Of a DNA stretch of 64,000 nucleotides, positions 26,636-34,918 are shown one piece after another. Each line of letters begins with the position of its first letter. Position 1 is the stretch's first letter. A model generated the notes under the pieces. That model did not search any database, had not been told where the DNA came from, and saw nothing but the letters and a program-made list of their open reading frames with translations. The stretch lies in contig NZ_FNSO01000004.1 of the NCBI RefSeq assembly GCF_900105945.1, positions 4,526,001 to 4,590,000 on the forward strand. The letters run 5' to 3'. The translations under genes and the position numbers were made by a program. This DNA comes from Amycolatopsis tolypomycina. GTDB lineage: Bacteria; Actinomycetota; Actinomycetes; Mycobacteriales; Pseudonocardiaceae.

Positions 26636-28162
26636 GTGAACCGGCCCGACTTCGGCCTGGGCAGCTGGCCCGCGCGGCGCGCCCGGATCACCCCGGACCG
26701 CACCGCCCTGGTCGAGAACGACCGGTCGCTCACCTACGCCGGGCTCGCCGACCGGGTGGAACGACTCGCCGGCGCGCTGGCCCGGCGTGGCGTGCGCCAG
26801 GGCGACCGCGTGGCCTACCTGGGCGTCAACGCCATCACGGTGTTCGAGACGCTCTTCGCCACCGCCCGCTGCGGCGCGATCTTCGTCCCGCTCAACTACC
26901 GGCTCTCCCCCACCGAGATCCGGTACATGCTCGACGACAGTGGCGCGTCGGTGCTCGTGCACAGCGGGGACACCGCCGGCCTCGTCGCGGCGGCCGGTGC
27001 GCTGCCGGACGGCGCCGTCCTCACGACCGAGGGCGACCTCGAGCACGCCATCGCCGAGGGCGGGCCGGCGCCGGACACCGCGGTCGGGCTCGAAGACCCG
27101 TGCCTGCTGCTCTACACCTCCGGCACCACGGGGCGGCCGAAGGCGGCGGTCCTCACCCACGGCAACCTCACCTGGAACACGGTCAACCAGCTCGCCCACC
27201 TCGACGTCCTGGGCTCCGACAAGGCGTTGTGCATCGCGCCGCTGTTCCACTGCGTCGGCCTGGGCCAGATCACGCTGCCGACGCTGTTCAAGGGCGGCAG
27301 CGTCGAGCCGGTGGCGAAGTTCGACCCGGGCACCATCCTCGCCCGGATCGGCGAAGCCGGGATCACGAGCTTCTCGGCGGTCCCCACGATGCTCGAGATG
27401 ATGTGGCGGCACGAGGACTGGGACCGCACCGACCTGAGCTCGCTGACCTGCGTGCTCTACGGCGGCTCGCCGGTGGCCGAGCGCGTCGCGCAGGCGTGGC
27501 TCGACCGCGGCGTCAAGCTCCTGCAGGGCTACGGCATGACCGAAGCCGCCCCCGGCGTCTCGATGGCCACCCACGAAGGCACGCTCGACCACCCGGTCGC
27601 GGCCGGCGTGCCGCACTTCTTCACCGACGTCGCCGCGCTCGGCACCGACCTCACGCCGCAGCCGCTCGGCGGGACCCCGGCCGAGCTGCTCGTGCGCGGC
27701 CCGCACGTCTTCGGCGGCTACTGGAACCGGCCCGAGGAGTCGCGGGCGAGCTTCGTCGACGACGACTGGTTCCGCACCGGTGACGTCGTCCGCCTCGACG
27801 AAGACGGCTGGGCCCACGTCGTCGACCGGGTCAAGGACATGATCATCTCCGGCGGGGAAAACGTGTACCCGGCCGAGATCGAAGCCGTCGCCGTCCGGCT
27901 CGACGAGGTCGACGCCTGCGCCGTGGTCGGGGTGCCCGACCCGCGCTGGGGCGAGGCCGGCGCGGCCTTCGTCGTGCTCCGGCCCGGCGCGCAGCTGGAC
28001 GAGCCGCGGTTCCGCGCCCACCTCGAACAGCACCTGGCGCGCTACAAGATCCCGAAGCACGTGCTGTTCACCGACACCCTGCCCCGCAACGCCACCGGCA
28101 AGATCCGCCGCGTCGAACTGCGCACCCTGGCCGCCGAAACCCTCACGAACGGACCCGCATGA
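26636..28162 (+). CDS. Acyl-CoA synthetase (aromatic/fatty acid CoA ligase)
   Basis: The protein has 508 aa from GTG 26636, which follows AAGGAGGAAACC. ANL-family motifs are LLYTSGTTGRPKAAVLTH, GYGMTEAAPG, WFRTGDVVRLDEDG, MIISGGENVYPAEIE and ATGKIRR. It activates a carboxylic acid to its CoA thioester with ATP. Its position after the aldehyde dehydrogenase and before a crotonase suggests a phenylpropanoid-type acid, as for CouL in Rhodococcus. It shares a 4-base ATGA overlap with the next gene. Confidence 0.88.
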   Translation: MNRPDFGLGSWPARRARITPDRTALVENDRSLTYAGLADRVERLAGALARRGVRQGDRVAYLGVNAITVFETLFATARCGAIFVPLNYRLSPTEIRYMLDDSGASVLVHSGDTAGLVAAAGALPDGAVLTTEGDLEHAIAEGGPAPDTAVGLEDPCLLLYTSGTTGRPKAAVLTHGNLTWNTVNQLAHLDVLGSDKALCIAPLFHCVGLGQITLPTLFKGGSVEPVAKFDPGTILARIGEAGITSFSAVPTMLEMMWRHEDWDRTDLSSLTCVLYGGSPVAERVAQAWLDRGVKLLQGYGMTEAAPGVSMATHEGTLDHPVAAGVPHFFTDVAALGTDLTPQPLGGTPAELLVRGPHVFGGYWNRPEESRASFVDDDWFRTGDVVRLDEDGWAHVVDRVKDMIISGGENVYPAEIEAVAVRLDEVDACAVVGVPDPRWGEAGAAFVVLRPGAQLDEPRFRAHLEQHLARYKIPKHVLFTDTLPRNATGKIRRVELRTLAAETLTNGPA

Positions 28163-28935
28163 CCTCGCCTCTGCTGCCCCCTTCACTGCGCCTGGAGCTG
28201 CGGGACGACATCGCCGTGCTGTGGCTGGCCCGTCCCGAGAAGCGCAACGCCCTCGACGACACGACCGTGCTCGGCCTCGAAACGTTCTTCGGCTCCCCGC
28301 CGCCGGGGATCAGGGCCGTCGTGCTCGACGCCGTCGGCGACCACTTCTCCGCCGGGCTCGACCTGTCCGAGCTCACCGAGCGCGACGCGTTCGAGGGCCT
28401 GGAGCACTCGATGATGTGGCACCGCGCCTTCGAGCGGCTCGAACGCGGGCGGGTCCCGGTGGTCGCCGTGCTCAAGGGCGCGGTCGTCGGCGGCGGCCTG
28501 GAACTCGCGGCCGCGGCCCACATCCGGGTCGCCGAGCCGTCGGCGTTCTACGCCCTGCCGGAGGGCCAGCGCGGGCTGTTCGTCGGCGGCGGCGCGTCGG
28601 TGCGGGTGCCGCGGCTGATCGGCGCGCACCGGATGGCCGACATGATGCTCACCGGCCGCGTGCTCGACGCCGACGAGGGCCACGCCGCCGGGTTGTCGCA
28701 CTACCGCGTCGACAACGGCCTGGAGCACGCGCTGGGCCTGGCCCGCAAGATCGCGGACAACTCGCCCATCACGAACTTCGCCGTCCTGCAGGCCCTCCCC
28801 CGCATCGCCGAGGCCAACCCGGCCGAGGGCTACCTGATGGAAGCGCTGATGGCCGCCATCGCCGGCGGCAGCGCCGAAGCGAAGGAACGGATGCAGGCGT
28901 TCCTCGACAAGCGCGCCGGGAAGGTGGGCCGATGA
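28159..28935 (+). CDS. Enoyl-CoA hydratase/isomerase (crotonase)
   Basis: The protein has 258 aa. The crotonase fold is shown by HFSAGLDLSEL (first oxyanion hole segment) and VLKGAVVGGGLELAAAAHIR (second), then LPEGQRGLFVGGGASVRVPRL. The usual acidic pair is partly replaced in the loop before RLIGAHRMADMML, so hydratase and isomerase activities cannot be told apart. It probably hydrates a 2-enoyl-CoA in side-chain oxidation. It is coupled to both neighbours by 4-base overlaps. Confidence 0.87.
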   Translation: MTSPLLPPSLRLELRDDIAVLWLARPEKRNALDDTTVLGLETFFGSPPPGIRAVVLDAVGDHFSAGLDLSELTERDAFEGLEHSMMWHRAFERLERGRVPVVAVLKGAVVGGGLELAAAAHIRVAEPSAFYALPEGQRGLFVGGGASVRVPRLIGAHRMADMMLTGRVLDADEGHAAGLSHYRVDNGLEHALGLARKIADNSPITNFAVLQALPRIAEANPAEGYLMEALMAAIAGGSAEAKERMQAFLDKRAGKVGR

Positions 28936-30854
28936 TCCTCCGCCCGGTCGCGCCCGACGTCCGCGAGACCACCGAGATCGGCCGGTACCTGAAGTGGCTG
29001 GAAGCCCGTGGGCACTTCTTCGACGACTACGCCGCGCTGCACCGGTGGTCGGTGACCGACCTCGACGGCTTCTGGTCGTCGATCGCGGACTTCTTCGGCG
29101 TCCGCCGGCACACCCCGGCCACGGCGGTGGTGCCCGACCGCACGATGCCGGGCACCGAATGGTTCCCCGGCGCCACCCTGAACTACGCCGAGCACGCCCT
29201 CGGCCACGGCCCCGACGACGAACCCGCGGTCATCGCCTACTCCCAGACGCGGGAGCGCACCGAGCTGACCTGGGGGACGCTGCGCGACCAGGTCGCCCGC
29301 GCCCGGGCGGGGCTGGCCCGGCTCGGCGTCGGCCGCGGCGACCGCGTCGTCGCGTACCTGCCGAACATCCCCGAAGCCGTGGTCGCCTACCTCGCGGTCG
29401 CCAGCCTGGGCGCGATCTGGGCCTCCTGCGCCCCGGAGTTCGGCGCCCGCTCGGTGGTCGACCGGTTCGGCCAGATCGAGCCGCGGGTGCTGCTGACGGT
29501 GTCCGGGTACCGCTACGGCGCCAAGGACGTCGACCGCCGCGCCGAGGTCGCGGAGATCCGCGCGGGCCTGCCGACTGCCGAGCACGTCGTGCACGTCTCC
29601 TACGGCGACCACGACCTGCCCGGCACGCTCGCGTGGAACGACCTGCTCACCGAAAGCGCGCCCGGGTTCGAGCCGGTCGGCTTCGCGCACCCCCTGTGCG
29701 TGCTGTTCTCCTCCGGCACCACGGGCAAGCCGAAGGCGATCGTGCACGGCCACGGCGGGATCCTGCTGGAGCACCTCAAGAACCACGGCCTCAGCTGGGA
29801 CCTGCGCCAGGGCGACCGGATCCTGTGGTTCTCCACCACCGCCTGGATGATGTGGAACGCGCTGGTGTCGGGACTGCTCACCGGCGCGTCGATCGTGCTG
29901 GTCGACGGCAACCCGCTGCACCCGGACCTGGCCTGGCAGTGGCGGCTGGCCGCCGAAACGCGGGCGACGCTGATGGGCGCGAGCCCGGGATTCCTGATGG
30001 CGTGCCGGAAAGCGGGTCTCGACCCGGCCGCCGACCACGACCTGTCCGCCCTGCGGCAGCTCGGCGCGGCCGGCAGCCCGCTGCCCGCCGAGGGCTTCCA
30101 CTGGGTGCACGAGAAGTTCCCGGGCGTCCTGCTCAACGTCGGCAGCGGCGGCACGGACGTGTGCAGCGGCATCGTCCAGGGCAGCCCGCTGCAGCCGGTC
30201 GTGGCCGGCGAGATCTCCGGGCCCTGCCTCGGCGTCGACGCCCAGGCCTTCGACGAGCACGGCGCCCGGGTCGTCGGGGAACTGGGCGAGCTGGTGATCA
30301 CCGCCCCGATGCCGTCGATGCCGGTGGGGTTCTGGGGCGACGACTCCGGCTCGCGGTACCGCGAAACGTACTTCTCGACATACCCCGGGATCTGGCGGCA
30401 CGGCGACTGGATCCGGTTCTCGCCCGAGGGCAGCTGCGTCATCGCCGGCCGCTCGGACGCCACCCTCAACCGCGGCGGCGTCCGGCTGGGCACCGCCGAG
30501 TTCTACGCCGTCGTCGAGGAGCTCCCGGAGATCGAGGACTCCCTCGTCGTGCACCTCGAAGACCCCGCGGGCGGCAACGGCGACCTGCGGCTGTTCGTGG
30601 CGCTGGGCCACGGCTTCTCGCTCGACGACGACCTGCGCGGCAAGATCGCCTCGGCGTTGCGGAGCGCGTTGTCGCCGCGGCACGTGCCCGACGCGATCAC
30701 CGCCGTCCCGGCGATCCCCCGCAACCGCACCGGGAAGAAACTGGAGCTGCCGGTGAAGAAACTGCTCCGCGGCGCCCCGGCCGGGGACGTCGTCGGCCGG
30801 GACGTGCTGGCCGATCCCGCGTCGCTCGACGCCTTCCTCGGGGAGCGGGCATGA
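28932..30854 (+). CDS. Acetoacetyl-CoA synthetase-like ligase
   Basis: The protein has 640 aa. It has the long N-terminus of the acetyl/acetoacetyl-CoA synthetase branch (YAALHRWSVTDLDGFWSSIA, EWFPGATLNYAEH) and the motifs SSGTTGKPKAIVHGHGG, NVGSGGTDVCSG, LNRGGVRLGTAEFY and RTGKKLELPVKK. Such enzymes convert acetoacetate or another 3-keto acid to its CoA ester. A second CoA ligase in one operon is unusual and suggests either a 3-keto acid intermediate or two entry substrates. Confidence 0.87.
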   Translation: MILRPVAPDVRETTEIGRYLKWLEARGHFFDDYAALHRWSVTDLDGFWSSIADFFGVRRHTPATAVVPDRTMPGTEWFPGATLNYAEHALGHGPDDEPAVIAYSQTRERTELTWGTLRDQVARARAGLARLGVGRGDRVVAYLPNIPEAVVAYLAVASLGAIWASCAPEFGARSVVDRFGQIEPRVLLTVSGYRYGAKDVDRRAEVAEIRAGLPTAEHVVHVSYGDHDLPGTLAWNDLLTESAPGFEPVGFAHPLCVLFSSGTTGKPKAIVHGHGGILLEHLKNHGLSWDLRQGDRILWFSTTAWMMWNALVSGLLTGASIVLVDGNPLHPDLAWQWRLAAETRATLMGASPGFLMACRKAGLDPAADHDLSALRQLGAAGSPLPAEGFHWVHEKFPGVLLNVGSGGTDVCSGIVQGSPLQPVVAGEISGPCLGVDAQAFDEHGARVVGELGELVITAPMPSMPVGFWGDDSGSRYRETYFSTYPGIWRHGDWIRFSPEGSCVIAGRSDATLNRGGVRLGTAEFYAVVEELPEIEDSLVVHLEDPAGGNGDLRLFVALGHGFSLDDDLRGKIASALRSALSPRHVPDAITAVPAIPRNRTGKKLELPVKKLLRGAPAGDVVGRDVLADPASLDAFLGERA

Positions 30855-31837
30855 CCGTCCGGATCACCTCGTCCCCGGCCGGCCGCGCGCCGAAGCCCGG
30901 CCCGATCACCACCGTCGCGATCGTCGGGACCGGCGTGATCGGGGCCGGCTGGGCCGCGCACTTCCTCGCGCGCGGCTTCGACGTCGTCGCCACCGACCCG
31001 GCGCCGGGCGCCGAAGACCGGTTGCGCGCCGACGTCGCGGCGCACTGGCCCACGCTGGTCCGGCTCGGCCTCGCCGAAGGGGCGTCCCAGGATCGGCTGA
31101 GCTTCGCCACCGAAGCCGGCGCCGCCGCGGCGGAGGCCGATTTCGTGCAGGAGAACGGCCCCGAGCGCGAAGACGTCAAGCACCGCCTGTTCGGCGTGCT
31201 CGACGAGGCCGCGCGGCCGGACGTGATCCTGGCGAGCAGCTCGTCGGGGCTGCTGCCGAGCGTCATCGCGCGGGGCTGCCCGAAGCACCCCGAGCGCGTG
31301 CTCGTCGGGCACCCGTTCAACCCGCCCCACGTGATCCCGCTCGTCGAGGTCGTCCCCGGCCGGGAGACCGCGCCCGAGGTCGTCGACCGCGCCGTCGAGT
31401 TCTACACCGCGGCGGGCAAGCGGCCGATCCGGCTGACCCGGGAGGTACCCGGCCACGTCGCCAACCGGCTGCAGGCCGCGCTGTGGCAGGAGGCGTATTC
31501 GCTGGTGGAACGCAGGGTCGCGACGGTGGCCGACATCGACGCGGCGATCGCACACGGGCCCGGCCTGCGCTGGGCCGTGCTCGGCCCGTTCGTCAACCAG
31601 CACCTCTCCGGCGGCGCGGGCGGGCTCGCGCACGTCCTGCGCCACCTCGGCCCGCCGACCGAAGAGTGGTGGCGCGACCTCGGCCGCGTCCACCTGACGC
31701 CGGAACTCGCCGAACGCCTCGTCGCCGGCGTCGACGCCGAGCTGGCCGGCACCGACCACGACCGGCTCGTCGCCGCCCGCGACGCCGTCCTCGACCGCCT
31801 GCTGGCCGCCAAGGCCGCGCAGCCCGACCTGCCCTGA
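30851..31837 (+). CDS. 3-hydroxyacyl-CoA dehydrogenase
   Basis: The protein has 328 aa. NAD-binding motif: AIVGTGVIGAGWAAHFLARG. Family residues include QENGPE, LASSSSGLLPS, and GHPFNPPHVIPLVEVV with the catalytic His, then EVPGHVANRLQAALW. It belongs to the shorter class that includes carnitine and L-gulonate dehydrogenases as well as acyl-CoA enzymes. The neighbouring crotonase favours the acyl-CoA role, oxidising a 3-hydroxyacyl-CoA to the 3-keto form. Confidence 0.87.
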   Translation: MTVRITSSPAGRAPKPGPITTVAIVGTGVIGAGWAAHFLARGFDVVATDPAPGAEDRLRADVAAHWPTLVRLGLAEGASQDRLSFATEAGAAAAEADFVQENGPEREDVKHRLFGVLDEAARPDVILASSSSGLLPSVIARGCPKHPERVLVGHPFNPPHVIPLVEVVPGRETAPEVVDRAVEFYTAAGKRPIRLTREVPGHVANRLQAALWQEAYSLVERRVATVADIDAAIAHGPGLRWAVLGPFVNQHLSGGAGGLAHVLRHLGPPTEEWWRDLGRVHLTPELAERLVAGVDAELAGTDHDRLVAARDAVLDRLLAAKAAQPDLP

Positions 31838-31850
31838 CCTGGAGCTCTTC

Positions 31851-32717
31851 GTGGATCTTTCCTCCCTGACCGCCATCGACGTCCACACCCACGTCGAGCA
31901 GGACGGCCACGGCTGTTTCGCCCTCGACCAGGAACTGCTGGACGCGTCGGAGAAGTACTTCCGTGCCGGCCAGGACCGGACGCCGACGGTGACCGCGATC
32001 GCCGAGCACTACCGGGCGCGGAACATGGCCGCCGTCGTCTTCACGGTCGACGCGCCGGCCGCGACCGGGCACCCCGCGCTGTCGAGCGAGGAGATCGCCG
32101 ACGCGGCCGCGGAGCACGCGGACGTGCTCATCCCGTTCGGCTCGGTCGACCCGCACGCGGGCAAGGCCGCCGTGCTCCGTGCGCGGCGGCTGGTCACCGA
32201 GCACGGGGTGCGCGGGTTCAAGTTCCACCCGAGCCTGCAGGCGTTCGAGCCCAACGACGTCCGGTACTACCCGCTCTACGAAGCGATCGCGGAGCTGGGC
32301 GTCCCGGCGCTGTTCCACACCGGGCAGACCGGCATCGGCGCCGGCCTGCCGGGCGGGCACGGCATCAAGCTGCGCTACTCGAACCCGATGCTGCTCGACG
32401 ACGTCGCCGCCGATTTCCCGGACCTGACGGTGATCCTGGCGCACCCGTCGGTGCCGTGGCAGGACGAGGCGATCTCGGTCGCGACGCACAAGGCGAACGT
32501 GTACATCGACCTGTCGGGCTGGTCGCCCAAGTACTTCCCGCCGCAGCTGGTCCGCGCGGCCAACACGCTGCTGAAGCGGAAGGTGCTGTTCGGCTCGGAC
32601 TTCCCGGTGATCACCCCGGACCGCTGGCTCGCCGACTTCGCCGCACTGGACCTCAAGGACGAGGTGCGGCCGCTGATCCTCAAGGACAACGCCATCGAAG
32701 TACTCGGGCTGCGTTGA
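31851..32717 (+). CDS. Metal-dependent amidohydrolase, possibly a beta-ketoacyl-CoA hydrolase
   Basis: The protein has 288 aa from GTG 31851, which follows TGGAGCTC. It has the amidohydrolase-2 fold: DVHTHVEQDG, FKFHPSLQAF, FHTGQTGIGAG, LAHPSVPWQDEA and FGSDFPVI supply the metal ligands. In the Rhodococcus hydroxycinnamate pathway an amidohydrolase (CouO) cleaves 4-hydroxyphenyl-beta-ketoacyl-CoA, next to a ligase, a hydratase and a dehydrogenase. The same gene types occur here, which is the basis for the tentative call. A decarboxylase role is the alternative. Confidence 0.8.
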   Translation: MDLSSLTAIDVHTHVEQDGHGCFALDQELLDASEKYFRAGQDRTPTVTAIAEHYRARNMAAVVFTVDAPAATGHPALSSEEIADAAAEHADVLIPFGSVDPHAGKAAVLRARRLVTEHGVRGFKFHPSLQAFEPNDVRYYPLYEAIAELGVPALFHTGQTGIGAGLPGGHGIKLRYSNPMLLDDVAADFPDLTVILAHPSVPWQDEAISVATHKANVYIDLSGWSPKYFPPQLVRAANTLLKRKVLFGSDFPVITPDRWLADFAALDLKDEVRPLILKDNAIEVLGLR

Positions 32718-32742
32718 GTTTGTCCGCTACGTCCCCGGGCAT
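32718..32742 (+). promoter_or_regulatory. SigB/SigF-type promoter, GTTT-N15-GGGCAT
   Basis: GTTT (32718-32721) and GGGCAT (32737-32742) are 15 bases apart. GGGCAT differs by one base from GGGTAT. Predicted transcription begins about 30 bases before GTG 32780. The same pair of boxes with the same spacing lies before the DUF4383 gene at 34418. Confidence 0.55.
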
Positions 32743-32779
32743 CCGCATCCCTTGAGGTCTGGTGATGGGAGGCGGCGTC

Positions 32780-33004
32780 GTGGCGGAGGGTGACGTGCAC
32801 ACCTACTACGAAGACGGACTGTGGAAGAACCGCGTCGAAGGCGGCCGCCGGGCGTCCAACACCTCCCCCCGCCGCGTCGACGCCGTCCTGGCGGGGCGGC
32901 AGATCGCCCGCAAGCGCCGGGTCGGGCACTTCGTCCACACCCCGGAGGGCGAGGTCGAGGCCGAGCGCGACTACCGGCCCCGCACCCCGCGCGCCGGCCG
33001 ATGA
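32780..33004 (+). CDS. DUF2188 family small protein
   Basis: The protein has 74 aa from GTG 32780, chosen because GGGAGG lies 7 bases before it; starts at 32762 and 32765 would put that site inside the gene. The sequence VHTYYEDGLWKNRVEGGRRAS, then RQIARKRRVGHFVHTPEGEVE, fits the DUF2188 pattern (a small alpha/beta protein of unknown role, often stress associated in actinobacteria). It is very basic. A broken paralog lies at 33809-34117. Confidence 0.75.
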   Translation: MAEGDVHTYYEDGLWKNRVEGGRRASNTSPRRVDAVLAGRQIARKRRVGHFVHTPEGEVEAERDYRPRTPRAGR

Positions 33005-33076
33005 CGCTCGGCTCGGCCGGGCCGCGCTCCTGACGGCCGGGTCCCGCTCTCGCCGGAGGGACATTCCCCCGGCAGC

Positions 33077-33802
33077 TCACGAACGGGCCAGCAGGGCCCA
33101 CACGGTCTTCCCACCCGAGCGCGACCGGCTGCTCCCCCACCGCTTCGCGACCTTGGTGACCATCCGCAGCCCCAGGCCCGCGTGGACCAGGTCCAGCCCC
33201 TCGCGCAGCACCGCCGGGCGCGCGCTCTCGTCCGCGACCTCGACCGCCAGGGTCCGGCGCCGCAGCTCGAGCCGCAGGCGGGGCACCGAATCGGTGTGCC
33301 GGAGCGTGTTCTCCACCAGCTCGGTGGCGACCAGCTCGGCGTCCTCGGCCAGCTCGGGCACCATCCACTCGGCGCAGATCCCGCGGACGAACCCGCGGGC
33401 GCGCGCCGACGTGCGCGGTGACCGGTCGAGCAGGCGGCCCACGCGCCGGCGGGCCGGGCGCGTCAGCGCCGCCTCCGCCGTGGCCGCGTCCGGGTACACC
33501 GGCACGCAGCTGGCCGCCAGCGCGGCCCGCTGTTCCGGGCGGCCGGTCACCAGCGCGAACGGGATCGCCGGCCAGTCGCCGACGCGCAGGGCGACCAGGG
33601 CGAACACCCTGATCAGCGCGCGGTCGCGCAGTTCGAGGCGCTCGATGTCGATCAGCACCCCGTCGTCGGAGTCCACCGCGAACTCGAGCAGCCGGTCGCG
33701 CAGCTGCGGGTACGTTGTCCGGTCCAGCACGCCGACGACCGCGGCCTTCGCCGGAGCTCCGTGCCGGGGAACCAGCCACACCGAATTGTGCCGGGCGAGC
33801 AC
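33077..33802 (-). CDS. STAS-GHKL ATPase fusion protein
   Basis: The protein has 241 aa from GTG 33802, preceded by GGAGGAGGTG. Residues 1-110 look like a STAS-type fold (KAAVVGVLDRTTYPQLRDRL, GVLIDIERLEL, FALVTGRP) and residues 120-241 form an anti-sigma ATPase: ATELVENTLRHTDSV (N box), AVEVADES and LGLRMVTKVAKRWG. It thus joins in one chain the two partners that normally switch against each other in SigB/SpoIIA systems. The ATP-lid Gly motifs are short. The surrounding genes carry SigB-type promoters. Confidence 0.75.
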   Translation of the reverse strand: MLARHNSVWLVPRHGAPAKAAVVGVLDRTTYPQLRDRLLEFAVDSDDGVLIDIERLELRDRALIRVFALVALRVGDWPAIPFALVTGRPEQRAALAASCVPVYPDAATAEAALTRPARRRVGRLLDRSPRTSARARGFVRGICAEWMVPELAEDAELVATELVENTLRHTDSVPRLRLELRRRTLAVEVADESARPAVLREGLDLVHAGLGLRMVTKVAKRWGSSRSRSGGKTVWALLARS

Positions 33803-33808
33803 CGGTGA

Positions 33809-34117
33809 CCACCTCCTCCACGATCACCCGGTCGGATATCCCGCACCGAACCCGTCAAACCCGGCGATCCCCTCGACGGCCCCGGCACCGCACCCAAGCC
33901 CCGCCCCGCGCTCTTCGGCACCTCCGCCGAAGCCGACGGCGAGCCCCGGCTCGAACCGGCCGACGGCGACGTCGAGACGTTCCACGACGACTCGGTCCGG
34001 AAGAACAAGGTCGTCGGCAACACGCGGGCGTCCGGCAGCAGCGCCGAAACGAAGGCCGCCGCCGTCGCGGACGGCCGGATCGGCGAGCACCGGACCTCCC
34101 CGCGCGGCCGTCCTGTG
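33809..34117 (+). pseudogene. Remnant of a DUF2188-like gene
   Basis: Reading frame 2 from the TGA at 33806 encodes DVETFHDDSVRKNKVVGN and TRAS, clearly parallel to DVHTYYEDGLWKNRVEGG and RRAS of the gene at 32780, after a 50-residue Pro-rich extension. There is no ATG, GTG or TTG in the frame before the homologous part, the segment after TRAS is shorter than in the paralog, and the frame runs on without its own stop. It is best read as a decayed duplicate. A non-standard start is the alternative. Confidence 0.5.
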
Positions 34118-34119
34118 AC

Positions 34120-34278
34120 TCACGACGGGGGCATGCCCCCGCGGTCGGCGTCCGCCTCGTCGCTCTCGTTCGCGCGGGGCTCCTGGTCGCGGAACGTCGG
34201 CTCGGTGTGCTCGCCGGCGATGTCGGCGTCGGCTTCCATGCTCTCGGCCGTCACCGGGTCGATTTCGGGAGTGCTCAT
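34120..34278 (-). CDS. Small acidic protein, function unknown
   Basis: The protein has 52 aa. ATG 34278 is preceded by TCGGAGGAAGCG, a strong ribosome site. The sequence is rich in Asp/Glu (EIDPVTAESMEADADIAGEH, ANESDEADADRGG) with no hydrophobic core, so it is probably disordered. A SigB-type promoter ends 29 bases upstream. I do not recognise a family. Confidence 0.65.
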   Translation of the reverse strand: MSTPEIDPVTAESMEADADIAGEHTEPTFRDQEPRANESDEADADRGGMPPS

Positions 34279-34307
34279 CGCTTCCTCCGATCGGGCGAAA
34301 CCGGGGC

Positions 34308-34333
34308 ATACCCGGCGGCGCGGGCGGCGAAAC
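34308..34333 (-). promoter_or_regulatory. SigB/SigF-type promoter, GTTT-N16-GGGTAT (minus strand)
   Basis: On the minus strand GTTT (34333-34330) and GGGTAT (34313-34308) are separated by 16 bases, a full match to the stress-sigma consensus. Transcription would start about 20-25 bases before the ATG of the small acidic protein. Confidence 0.68.
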
Positions 34334-34335
34334 GC

Positions 34336-34360
34336 GTTTGCCGGCCGCGCCGCCGGGCAT
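34336..34360 (+). promoter_or_regulatory. SigB/SigF-type promoter, GTTT-N15-GGGCAT (plus strand)
   Basis: GTTT (34336-34339) and GGGCAT (34355-34360) are 15 bases apart, divergent from and almost back-to-back with the minus-strand promoter. It would serve the DUF4383 gene with a leader of about 50 bases. Confidence 0.58.
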
Positions 34361-34417
34361 GCCGCCGGCGGGTCCCCCGGCCGAGGGGCCCGCGCATCGA
34401 ATTCGGAGGAAGCGACC

Positions 34418-34873
34418 ATGGCATCGATGGAGACCGAGGTCCGGCGCACCCCGCGCCAGCTTCTCGCCGCGATCGTGGGAGTGGTTTTCCTGCTGGTCGG
34501 GGTGCTGGGGTTCATCCCCGGCGTGACGACGAACTACGACATGCTGACCTTCGCCGGGCACGATTCCGGCGCCCTGCTCCTGGGCATCTTCGCCGTTTCG
34601 ATCCTGCACAACATCGTGCACCTCGCCTTCGGCGTCGCCGGGCTGGCCATGGCGCGCACCGCGAGCGGCGCCCGGGCGTTCCTCGTCGGCGGCGGCGTGA
34701 TCTACCTGGTCCTGTGGCTCTACGGCCTGCTGATCGACCACGGCAGCGCGGCCAACTTCGTCCCCGTCAACACCGCCGACAACTGGCTGCACCTCGGCCT
34801 CGCCGTCGGCATGATCGCGCTCGGCCTGATCCCGCTGGGCGCCACGCGCGGCCCCGTCGCCGACTCGCGCTGA
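34418..34873 (+). CDS. DUF4383 membrane protein
   Basis: The protein has 151 aa; TCGGAGGAAGCGACC precedes the ATG. Four hydrophobic helices are separated by conserved stretches: GVLGFIPGVTTNYDMLTFAG, SILHNIVHLAFG and NFVPVNTADNWLHLGL. These match DUF4383, an actinobacterial membrane family of unknown role that often sits near stress genes. The His residues in HNIVH and WLH could bind metal or haem; this is speculation. Confidence 0.85.
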   Translation: MASMETEVRRTPRQLLAAIVGVVFLLVGVLGFIPGVTTNYDMLTFAGHDSGALLLGIFAVSILHNIVHLAFGVAGLAMARTASGARAFLVGGGVIYLVLWLYGLLIDHGSAANFVPVNTADNWLHLGLAVGMIALGLIPLGATRGPVADSR

Positions 34874-34918
34874 GCGCGCGCCGGGCCGGTCCACGGCCGG
34901 CCCGGCATTCCCGGCGAA

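Noticed and set aside
33837..33860. Minus-strand GTTT-N14-GGGATA as another stress-type promoter for the STAS-ATPase gene
   Set aside because: The -10 box has two mismatches and the spacing is at the lower limit; too weak to list as a feature.
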